Position numbers and translations under genes: made by a program
From: Polychytrium aggregatum
Taxonomy: Eukaryota > Chytridiomycota > Chytridiomycetes > Polychytriales
Length of the DNA stretch: 64,000 bases
NCBI RefSeq assembly: GCF_025602895.1
Contig: NW_026516288.1
Location: 1-64,000, forward strand
Reading direction: 5' to 3'
Shown: positions 52,878 to 62,425 of the stretch, in pieces
Layout: every line of letters starts with the position of its first letter
Position numbering within the stretch: position 1 is the stretch's first letter
The notes under the pieces: model-generated
The model's database searches: none
What the model saw: the letters and a program-made list of their open reading frames with translations, nothing else
What the model was told of the DNA's origin: nothing

Positions 52878-53558
52878 ATGACCGACAAGCAAGATAGCGC
52901 CGCCGCGGCCTCGACTGCCCTCGTCCCCAAGCACCTCTCCGAGATCTCCTTCGTGAGTTTGAGCACCGATGGATAGATGCTGCGAATGGCATCGGTAGAC
53001 TGCCGCAGCTAACTCGCCCGCTTCTCTCGCCGTAGACCACGGTGCTCGGCGGCTGCTCTGGCTACGCAGCTAAAAAGCTTGCCAAAGGGTGAGATGAAAT
53101 GCCGCAGAGCGTCGCCAAGTCCTGCACCGCTGGTTCGCTGGATTGGCCGCCGCTATCGCTCGCACTTCATCTCGGCTTGCTCTGGTTCCGGCTTCGGTTC
53201 TGGTTCGGCTCTGGCTCTGGTTCTGATGCCTCGTCCTTTCCACCGCCTGCTGTTCATGTCTGGTGTCTCTCTATGGCTCGTATCGGTCTCGCCAAAACTT
53301 GGCCTGCTCAGCGCTGGCGTCGCCGTTGGAGTCACCTTCATAGCCTTCCAGTCGCTGGTGCAGCTCGATCTCATCCAGGTCAACTGGCCCCGCATCGAAT
53401 CCATGTTCGTCCGTGCAGTGGATCAGGACGGCGACGGAAAGCTTACCCAGCACGATCTCGAGGTTGCCGGAAATCGCCTGACCCAGACCCTCTCCAAGGA
53501 CTTGCCCAAGGGCGTGGGCTTCATTGCTGCCTTTTGGCTGGGCTTCCGATACGGCTGA
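52878..53558 (+). CDS. FUN14-family mitochondrial membrane protein with an EF-hand
   Basis: There are three exons, 52878-52952, 53036-53088 and 53312-53558, giving 124 aa. The FUN14 core is visible: TTVLGGCSGYAAKKLAK, a hydrophobic AGVAVGVTFIAFQSLV helix, LIQVNWPRIE and a C-terminal hydrophobic LPKGVGFIAAFWLGFRYG. Between them is an EF-hand calcium-binding loop DQDGDGKLTQHD, with Asp at 1, 3, 5 and 12. FUN14 proteins sit in the outer mitochondrial membrane; animal FUNDC1 recruits Atg8/LC3 for mitophagy and contacts the ER. No LIR motif of the FUNDC1 type (YxxL near the N-terminus) is evident. The acceptor at 53311 was chosen to preserve frame and the GxG helix. Confidence 0.8.
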
Positions 53559-54158
53559 GCGTGTCCGCCAAACCATTCGTCGCCGGGCCATTGCTTGCAG
53601 CGGCACATTGTTTCCAGCGCTGCCGGTCTCCTGTGATACGCACGCCGATCAATAAAATCCATATTCCGGCTCGATAACCATGGCAAAGACGGCGGCTCGC
53701 TATGCTTTCCTCCGGCTGGCTCGATTGGCGAAGGCTGGCTGCCTCGCGCCTCGGTCGCCGGCTGCGTGTGCACCAGACGTGTCCGGCGCCATCGTCGGCC
53801 GAGAGGAGCGCTACCACGATGGATGAATCGACGGCGTATCGGCAGAGCGACCAACACCGGATCATGGCCGAGCGCATCGCACACCCGGCCCTTGCCTTTG
53901 CGGATGCATGAATCGACCCTGCTGCTCATGGCCGGCGAGGATCACCGCCAGCCGGCAACATGGCAGCGCCACGTACCCGGTGCGCAGCATCGAGAGCCAG
54001 CCCGAAAATTGATTGGCCAGATCTGCATCACGCGGCGGCTGCAGCTGGCAGGCTTTCGCCGGAAACCAGCCCTGCCTGGGTCTCTTCTCCCTGGGCCGCC
54101 CTGTTTCGCCGTCATCGCCATCGTCGTCGCCGTCTGTCCATCGGTCTGTCTGCCCGTC
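53559..54158. other. Spacer upstream of the aldehyde dehydrogenase gene
   Basis: This 600-bp stretch has only overlapping shadow ORFs. No repeat or RNA gene was recognised. Confidence 0.5.
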
Positions 54159-57153
54159 ATGTTTTCGGTGTCAGTGGTTGCGGGCCTGTCCCTGGTCGTG
54201 GTTGCGCTCGCATCCTATCTCCTGCTCAAGCCCAAGGTCGTTTCCATCTCGGTTGCCCCTCCCGCAGGTATGTGGCAGCGCCTCGGGGACACTCTGTGCT
54301 GTCCTGTGCTGTCCCGCAGACGCTCGGTGTCCAGATCTGATCGCCGACCACAACATCAACGTCATCCCCGCTCTCCATCGTCAATTTAAATTGCAGAGGC
54401 GTCGCCGGAATGGAATGGCAAGGTACTCGACAAGCCCTCGATCAAGGTAAGCCCATCCGATCTGGTCTCGGTCGAGGACGACAGGCCCAAGGAATCTGCC
54501 TCGGCCAGTGTTTGGAGTCTCTGGCATCGACGGACTGCTTGGCGTTACCCATGTTCTGCCATCAAGTCGATTGTTCGCTGAGTCGTTCGCGATTTCCTTT
54601 GACTTTGGCCCGGGCCGATTTGCTCGTCGCAGTGTGCCGATGATCCGTACAAGATCCAGTGCTATGAGCCCACCACGGGCCGATCTCTCGGCATCCAGCG
54701 GGCCACCAAACCCGACGAGATGATCGAGATCATCAAGAAGGCTCGCGCGGCTCAGGTCGAGTACGCCAAGACAACGTTTGCTCAGCGACGAGCCATCCTC
54801 ACGACGCTTCTGGACTTTACCACCAAGAACCAGGATGACATCATCCGAGTGTGCTCCCGCGACTCTGGAAAGGCTTGTAAGATCCACAATTCGCTACTTG
54901 CGACTCCGTTCATGCGTCAGGATGGCCGAGCAGATGACCACGACTGAGATGTTGGTCTTGGTCGTGTCTTGCCTGGATTTTGGCTGTGCGGAATGGCTCC
55001 AAATGCATATGCATGGACGGACGCTATGGGTCCCGATTCGCCACCGAGTCTGTCGTGCTCCAGGTCCTGCATCTAACGCTCGCTCTTTCCCTGCGCCCAT
55101 TTGCGGCACTACAGTTGTCGATGCCAATCTCGGCGAGATCCTCGCGACCCTGGCCCGTCTCGAGTTCACGATTGCTGCTGGCGAGCGGGTGCTCAAGCCC
55201 GAACAGCGCGGTGTTTCGCTCCTGACCATTCACAAACGTCCCCGCATCGAATATCACCCCGTTGGCGTGATGGGGTGCATCGTCTCGTGGAACTACCCCT
55301 TTCACAACACATTCGGACCAATGATCTCCTCTCTTATGGCCGGCAACGCCTGCGTCATCAAGTGTTCGGAGCATGTTGCCTGGAGTACCGCCTACTGGAA
55401 CCAGATCATCAAGTCCACCCTGCGCGCCCACGGTATCAACGAGGACCTTGTTACTCTTGTGAACGGATGGGGAGACGCTGGTGCAGCTTTGGTTTCCAAC
55501 GCCGATAAGGTAGGCCACGCGGATCGGTACCAAGGGCGGATGCTGGATCGGTGTGTCTGTAGGAGGGTGCCGCCTGGGTTCTGGAGATTCAATGCTGCGT
55601 GGAGGAGGCTGGATGGCATAGCAATCGCGACATCATACATCCGGATGTTTGTGTGGAAGGAGAGATGGCCGCGAGTCTTGTTTCTTGAACATTCGCCTTT
55701 GCTGTCCGACTCGATCTGTCTCGCTGGTTGCAGCATCTATAGTCGTAACCTGACTGACACATGTGGTTCCGACAGATCATTTTCATCGGCTCTCCCGGTG
55801 TCGGAAAGATCATTATGCGCAACGCCTCGGACACCCTCACTCCTGTTGTTCTCGAGCTTGGCGGCAAGGACGTGGTCATTTGCTTTGACGACTGTGATTA
55901 CAACCAAGTCCTGCACTCGCTCATGCGCGCCACCTTCCAGAATGCCGGACAGAACTGCGCCGGTAAGCCAGTGCTGTCGATATAGTGCCTGCGCTGAATC
56001 CGATGCAGCAGATGCAGCAGATGCACCAGATGCAGCAGATGCCCCTGGTGCTGACTTTGTCGTACGGACATGTCCAGGCTGTGAGCGTGTGCTCCTCCAA
56101 GAAGGCATCTACGACAAGCTTGTTGCCGATCTAACCGAGCGTGTTCGCAAGCTCCGCATCGGCGCCCCTCTGGAGGAATCGGTTGACGTTGGCGGTATGA
56201 CCATGGAAGCCCAGCTTGCCATCATCCAGGACCTCGTCGACGATGCAGTCCAGAAGGGCGCTCGTCTTCTGGCGGGCGGAAAGCAGTATATTCATCCCAA
56301 GTACCCCAAGGTTTGTGCCAGTCCGTCGGGTGCCTCTGCCTGCCTCTGCCTGCCTCTGCCTGCCTCTGGGGCCGCGTGGGAGCGGAGCATCAATCTACGC
56401 CATGATCGCCAAACAATTCAACTGACGTATCTTTGTTTCCTGCGACATCAGGGTCAATTCTACGAGCCGACCTTGCTCGCGGATGTTACGCTGGACATGC
56501 GCATCACCAAGGAGGAGGTCTTTGGTCCCGTCATGGTCATCATGAAATTCAAGACCGAAGAAGAGGCCCTGGCCCTGGCCAACTCTTGTGAATTTGGTCT
56601 GGGATCGGCTGTCTACACGCTGGACCTCGAGCGCGGCGAGCGCGTGGCTCGCAAGCTCCGCGTCGGCATGTCCAATGTCAACGACTTTGGCATCAACTAC
56701 CTCTGTCAGGTATGGAGCCCTCGACTGCCTGCTGATATTCGACGATTATTGGGTCGAACGCGCAGCGGGCACAGCTCCGGGTCGCTGCCACACACCGCAG
56801 ATCCACGCTGAGTCCAAACTGACGCCTCGGCATCCTCGCACTTGTTTCCACAGTCGCTGCCCTTTGGTGGTGTTCGCATGTCTGGATTCGACCGCTTCTC
56901 GGGATACGAAGGCCTCCGTGGCCAGTGTCATTTGCGCTCGACCACCAGCGACCGCTTCTCTCTCTTTGGCGTGCGCACGCATATCCCCGGCCCACTCCAG
57001 TACCCCATTTCCCAGGCGGCTGTTCGCTTTAACGAGGCCCTGATGAACGTTCTGTTCAGCCCCTCACTGGCCGAGCGTGCCAAGTGGCTCGGGCCACTCA
57101 TTGCTGCGGCTTCTGGCTCAGGCGCCTCTGCCAAGCCCAAGAAGCAGAACTAG
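54159..57153 (+). CDS. Membrane-anchored aldehyde dehydrogenase (Msc7-like)
   Basis: There are eight exons: 54159-54267, 54397-54446, 54633-54876, 55115-55509, 55776-55962, 56078-56310, 56452-56709 and 56854-57153, giving 591 aa. An N-terminal membrane helix (VVAGLSLVVVALASYLLL) anchors the enzyme. Motifs include WNYPFHN (the Asn that stabilises the intermediate), FIGSPGVG (the NAD glycine motif), LELGGKD (the general-base Glu), GQNCAG (the nucleophilic Cys), EEVFGPV and PFGG. It oxidises aldehydes to acids with NAD(P). Length, anchor and C-terminal extension resemble yeast Msc7-type dehydrogenases rather than soluble ALDH; the substrate is unknown. All catalytic residues are intact. The start has no competing upstream ATG in a good context. 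Confidence 0.93.
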
Positions 57154-57553
57154 AGATCATGTCGCTGAAATGCCACAGACGCAACTCTATCTGAGACCTG
57201 TGGCTGTCCTTCATGCGTGAATACACATGCGTACGTGTTCCTGAAATAGCCGATATGGGATGACGTCCGGTGCGGGCAGCGCAGTGCCGCGCCGCGATAT
57301 GGTGCACAACTGCCTGCCTAAACATCAGAGGGTCTGGGTCCTGTCAGTTTTCCTGGGGGGAACATGCTCGGCTGGGACATGGGCGCTGCACCAGTCGTTG
57401 TGGTTGTGGGCGAGCTGTCCATCACGTGACGCGTGGCTTGGCTGTGTGCTCGGGACTGGCCGTTGGCGGATAGGTGCAAGAGCGCCGCCCGCACCATTCG
57501 TGAATCCCTCTCGCACTATCCAAATTTCTCTTTTGGAACGTTAGTTAAGCATC
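57154..57553. other. Spacer and eS26 promoter
   Basis: About 400 bp between the ALDH stop and the eS26 start. A pyrimidine-rich CTCTTTTGG segment lies just upstream of the start codon. No ribosomal-protein promoter box could be named with confidence. Confidence 0.5.
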
Positions 57554-57594
57554 ATGGTAAGTGCGGCAACGACAGCTGCGACACACCCATCCAT

Positions 57595-57630
<36 letters not shown>

Positions 57631-58677
57631 CCGTCCATCCATCTGTCAGTGCACCGATGCACCGATAAATGCGTCTGTCGCGAGCCACTCGGAGCAGCGT
57701 ATGGATAAGCGGTGTCGACGACGGTCGATCAAACCGCACCACCAGCCTCTCAAGCCCACCAACAACCCGAATAATTCACAAGAAGCATCCCGAGCAAAGC
57801 AGCCAGTAGAGCTGTTGATCACCATGATACTGCACAGGACCAAAGGACTCTTTGTATCTGATGGACGGCTGCTCGTTGGATCATCGGCTCGCGCTCTCAC
57901 AGTATATCGATCAAGGACATGGGATTCAACAGAGACCACGGGGCGACATGATGGATGGCTGGGAGGATCGTGGATGAGTGGCCTGCCCATATATCTCGCG
58001 CGAGGCCGGTATTAATCAATCGGACGTCATTCGATCCCCGATGCGAATCGATGCCAACAGACTCAAAAGAGGAGGAACAATGGACGCAACAAGAAGGGAC
58101 GCGGACACGTCAGATTTGTCCGCTGCTCCAACTGCTCTCGCTGCGTCCCCAAGGACAAGGCCATCAAGCGCTACCTCGTCCGCAACATGGTAGAGCAGGC
58201 TGCCATTGGTGATCTCCGTGTCGCCTCTGTCTACGAAGGTGAGCCCTCTGCTCAGTCGATGCATCCGATTTGAACGGTGTACCCAGTAATGCCCTTCTAG
58301 ATTGGCTTGCTCACGCCCCTGTCTCTGCTTTTCCGGTACTCCAGAGTACGTTCTCCCCAAGCTCTACCTTCAGACTCTCTACTGCATTTCTTGCGCCATC
58401 CACTCTCACGTCGTCCGTGTTCGTTCCCGTGAGGGCCGCAAGGATCGCACTCCTCCCCAGCGCTTCCGTGCTGGCTTCAACAAGGTTTGTATTGAAGTTT
58501 ACTGGATGCGGCTGCGACACGCCGACGAGCATGGAGCATGCACATACCACATACACGGCATAGCCGTCGCTCCTCAGGGCTGGTGAAGGGCTCCCAAGCG
58601 CAATGCTGCGGCGGTACTAATACGCGTGTTTGAACTCTGCTCAGGACCAAAAGAAGGAGGCCGTCAAGAAGGCTTAA
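57554..58677 (+). CDS. RPS26: 40S ribosomal protein eS26
   Basis: There are four exons: 57554-57556, 58061-58238, 58345-58484 and 58645-58677, giving 117 aa. The first exon codes only for the initiator Met (ATG followed at once by GTAAGT). Exon 2 starts [17 protein letters not shown] and has the zinc-binding CSNCSRC. Exon 3 has [20 protein letters not shown] with the second Cys pair, and [14 protein letters not shown]. The length and nearly every segment match eS26, which lines the mRNA exit channel of the small subunit. The 504-bp first intron carries a CATC microsatellite. AATAAA follows at 58709-58714. Confidence 0.96.
57588..57643 (+). repeat. (CATC)n microsatellite in the first intron of RPS26
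   Basis: About fourteen tandem CATC units have three GTCC variants, 30-85 bp after the intron donor. Confidence 0.9.
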
Positions 58678-59093
58678 GTTCTGTTGACTCTTTTGTGCTC
58701 GTCCTTCAAATAAAAGATTGTTTATTTGAGACGCAGTGAAACGGGCCCTCCTGCTTATATCGCCTCGGTGCATGGAGAACGCCCTCATCCACAGAGATCG
58801 CTCGCCTATGGAGCCAGGGAAGCGACTCTTGCTGCGAGCATTCTCGCGACTGAGATCACCGGGCTTCAGCATTGGTTCGGAGCCTGTAGTGTATGAGCAT
58901 CGAGAATCCTGTTGAGGCTCGTGCGACCTCGTCCTTCCTGTGAATCCTGGGATCGCATGCTGTCATTTGAGTCAAACGGCAAGGGATGTACCTCATAGCC
59001 TACCCTCCAACCTCCATGATCTGCCAGGCTGCCGATCCCCAGGTATTTCGGTATGCCCCAGCAGATTTTATTCGGCGAGCACGAGACTGGTCG
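58678..59093. other. Convergent 3' spacer, eS26 and LRR gene
   Basis: This spacer includes the AATAAA polyadenylation signal of eS26 (58709-58714). Nothing else was recognised. Confidence 0.6.
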
Positions 59094-60830
59094 TCATCCG
59101 TGAGACTCCGCACCACTACTGTGTTGCGCTGGCTCGATATGGGAGATGATACTGGTCTGGCAACTTGCGCTGGGATGCTCCCCGTCGCTACTTGGATAGG
59201 TTTCAATGACGAACGAAGGCTCGACATATGCTGCATATGGAAGACTGTCGGTGGGGAGCCTCGCAATATCTTGAGGCGGGATGCTGGCCAGCGACCGTGG
59301 TCTTGGGAAATTGCGGGACTTGCTGCACTGGAACAGCACGTAAATCGTCGTGCACACCACGAATAGCGAGAGCAGGCTCATGCCTCCGATCCAAGCGCCC
59401 ATGTCCCGGATGGGGTTCTCTGTGGGCCTGGGAAGGATTGTGTGGATTGGCGACGACGACGGCGGGAGCGATGACTGGACAGCTGCTGTGCCCTCGAGCC
59501 AGCCACCATTGGTCATCGCAAGTTTGATAGTTCCAGTTGTTTTCCAGTCGTTTGGCGCCGATTTCGTGGGCGTTGATTTCGTTGGCGTTGTCGTTGAGAA
59601 ATGGAGAAGGGAGCTGCATTGGTATCTCGGCTGCACACATTCGTAAGCCATCGATCCTGGCCCTCCAACCGGCGCTGTATCAGCAACACCCTGCATATCC
59701 ATAGCTTCGCATGGTCACTGTTGCTTGGTGGCTTTCATAGCATACCTCCAGTCCCGGTTGGCCCGGGTGAGGCACACGATGTGTTCCCGAGGCAGAGAAT
59801 CAGTGGTTGAATGCAGCCCATCATGATATACGGCGACGTCAAACAAAGTCCGCTGTATCGAAAGTCGCAGTACTCGAGTGTGTCTTCGTTCCGGAACTGC
59901 GGAAGCGGCCCACAGAACAAATTGTAGCTCAGGTCGCTGGGTGATAGGATTTGGTGTTAGCGCTGTAGCACCGCGGAGAGCAAGCGAGTCCACCCCAGGC
60001 TTGACCCGGCCCGACTCACATTTCAATGAGATTCGGCGCCAGGAACGAAGGAGGGACGCTGCCAGCCATCGTGTTGTGGTTCATCCAGAGCGACTCCAGC
60101 CGGGTCAGGCCCGATAGGTCGGGGAAGGTCGTTGCGAAGGCATTGTTCGACAAATCCACCTCCACTAGATTCGTCATGTTGGACAAAGGCGAGATATCGC
60201 CGCTGAATTGGTTTTGATCAAGGTATCTGTGCAAAACCCGGGCACCACACCGCCGACACACCAGTTAGGCATGCTGGATCGGATCTTGTCCGCATTTGCA
60301 CCGGATGCTGGATCGTCCTTTCATGAGCCCGATGGCACGATAAGCGCCACAGGCGCGATCCATGGGCCTTACAGCGCCGTTAGATTGAGTTGCCACAACG
60401 ATGGGGGGATCGGCCCGACGATGATCTGGTTCGCCGACTGGTCGCTTTGGAACGGCGTATGGCTGCCCTGGCCAAGATTGCTGTACCAGCGATCGGGTTA
60501 GTGGCTCTGTTGGCTGCTGCGAGGCCAAGCGGACACATAAACGTACATTGCCTTGACCCTGCCGTCGCTGTCGCAGTAGATCGTCTTTCCATAAAGCGGG
60601 CGGCCGTCGTCCCCGACCTGGCCCATGCAGCAGTCCGAGCCTGTCCGTGGGAACAAGTGATCGGCTTGAATAAGTCGAGGGCGGTATGGCTCTGGATGAT
60701 GCAGCGGCGTCCTACCGGGCGTCCATGGCGGAGACAGCAGTAGATCCTGCAGCACAATGGTGATGTGGTTGTGAGCACGGCCAGCCCCAGCATACACAAG
60801 CATGACCAGCCGCGGCGACGATGAGCCCAT
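59094..60830 (-). CDS. Leucine-rich-repeat single-pass membrane protein
   Basis: There are five exons on the minus strand: 60547-60830, 60373-60480, 60020-60226, 59746-59936 and 59094-59674, about 456 aa. The N-terminus has a plant-like LRR cap (GSDCCMGQ...IYCDSDGRVKA). About four LRRs follow, of the form LSNNAFATTFPDLSGLTRLESL and LSYNLFCGPLPQF, then a Cys-rich cap (CLGNTSC) and a Thr/Ser/Pro stalk. A TM helix (GGMSLLSLFVVCTTIYVLF) is followed by a 60-residue cytoplasmic tail with no kinase domain. It is probably a surface adhesion or receptor-like protein. The signal peptide is weak (MGSSSPRLVMLVYAGAG), so another 5' exon may be missing. The last acceptor (59675) is one of two that keep the stalk and TM in frame. 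Confidence 0.7.
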
Positions 60831-61331
60831 ATCCTATCAGGTTCTCGGAAACCCACGCTGAAGAGCTCTTCTACAATGGCGCAATCCATGTCGTGGGTCA
60901 TCCTGCTCTGTGCCTTGCAAAGATTGTCCTGTCTGGGGCCAGAGCGCTTGGAGAGAGAGCGACTCCCACCTGCTGGATCCACTCGCCGCTCCCGCAACCG
61001 CCCACCCAGGAGCGCGCGCTGGAAGCGAAAAAAAGGGGACTATTGTTTGGCTGCTGTTCAGAGCCGCTTCGAATCTGGTCCGCCGTCTGTTAATGGCCCA
61101 GTACACATTGGTGCCTCACGGCGGTCCGAATCCCACGAGCTCCCCTGGCAGGCCGAGCCCCGGATGTCGGCGAGCGCTGGCTGCACCAGCAGCTCTGCCA
61201 TAAAGCCCACCCAACTCGGTTCTGTCCGGATCATCAGCTAGCTCTGTTCATTGGTGCATGCCGGCGGAGTATGCTCCTCTGGGAGCCGTGGATATGGTCC
61301 GCAGGTGGGTGCCGGGTGGGTTTCATGGGCC
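60831..61331. other. Spacer between two minus-strand genes
   Basis: About 500 bp that may include an unrecognised first exon of the LRR gene. ORFs on both strands lack motifs. Confidence 0.45.
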
Positions 61332-61901
61332 TCAGAACGAGCCGTATGTGCCGCCGAGAAGCCGATCGAGCAGCCATGTCGTTGTTTCTTCAAGGCCGAT
61401 TCCCTCCTGGGCGATGCACTGGATGATGGCCCACTCGCGGGTGGTTTCTTTCAGAATCGGCTCGATTCCCATAGCTTCGGTGAGCCCGCTATTGTCCATT
61501 GCCGTGTCCAGGTCGTGCTTGTTGGACAAGATCAGCAGCGGACACCCGCCCGGGAGGAACGGGTCCTGCAGGATCTGGATCAGCGCCCCACCAGCGGTTG
61601 CAGCCCGGTCGGGATCGGTCGAGTCCACGACAAAGAGCAGGGCATGTGCATCAGCATAGAAGCATCGCCAGAAGGGAATGCTGACGCTTGCGCCGCTGAT
61701 GTCCCAGAGCTGGATGTCGAGGTTGTCGCCGAAGCTGATGATGTCGTGATTGAACCCGACAGTTGCCTCGGGCGGGCCGCTTGCATCGTCTCCACGAAGC
61801 TGGTTGAAAACGGTGGTCTTGCCGCCGCCGGCCAGGCCGACGATCACCAGCACAAACTTGCGGGGCTCGCCTTTCCAGATGGAAGACACATGTGCGCCCA
61901 T
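61332..61901 (-). CDS. ARF-like small GTPase with atypical switch II
   Basis: This intronless 189-aa protein starts MGAHVSS, a possible N-myristoylation site. The P-loop is GLAGGGKTT (residues about 23-31), switch I Thr is in EATVGFN, G4 is NKHDL, and IQCIAQEG stands in for the G5 loop. In switch II the usual WDxGGQ is WDISGA: the second invariant Gly is kept, but the position before it is Ser and the catalytic Gln is Ala. That Gln positions the hydrolytic water in ARF proteins, so intrinsic hydrolysis is probably impaired. The open frame continues upstream to 62105, but the residues before M(61901) are low complexity. ARL proteins regulate membrane traffic or ciliary cargo; the specific subfamily is not clear. 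Confidence 0.85.
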   Translation of the reverse strand: MGAHVSSIWKGEPRKFVLVIVGLAGGGKTTVFNQLRGDDASGPPEATVGFNHDIISFGDNLDIQLWDISGASVSIPFWRCFYADAHALLFVVDSTDPDRAATAGGALIQILQDPFLPGGCPLLILSNKHDLDTAMDNSGLTEAMGIEPILKETTREWAIIQCIAQEGIGLEETTTWLLDRLLGGTYGSF

Positions 61902-62425
61902 GCTTGCAGGGTCTGGTTCGTCTGCAGCAGCCGTGCGCTTGCGCTGTTGTCCGTGTGCTTCGAGCAGGCCCCCGCTTGCAGATGCATGGCCAAGGCCGTG
62001 GCTGCGCGGATGATCGGCTCCGGTGCGATTGGCCAACAGAGCAGCCCTGGCTTTTGGCTGTCCGTCGCTCGCCTGCATCCGATCGGCGGAATCGCTGGCC
62101 AGCACGTTCTCGCAGATGCTGGCTCGCGGGCCGCAAACGGCACCCGCTCTATGCGGTTGCTTGTCCGCTCTGTCTTTTGTCGCCTCTCGGCGCTTGCTGC
62201 TTGCCAGTTCGCTTGGTCATTGAATAGCTACAGCACACCATCCCGCCACATAGACATTGCATCTACTGCATATCGGCATAACACCTACTGCATATCGGCA
62301 TCGTATTCGCTCGCCGTCCCTGCGCCGCACCGCTTTCACACGACACCTGCGATACTCCAAGGCCTCGTCTCCATAGCCTCCTCGTTGTTCTTCATCTCCG
62401 CGCTGTCGACATTACCGCTGCCTCG
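61902..62425. promoter_or_regulatory. Divergent promoter between the ARL gene and the M1 aminopeptidase gene
   Basis: These 524 bp separate two divergently read start codons. A 19-bp direct repeat (CTACTGCATATCGGCATAA and CTACTGCATATCGGCATCG) lies near 62263-62301, 125-160 bp before the aminopeptidase start. Confidence 0.5.
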
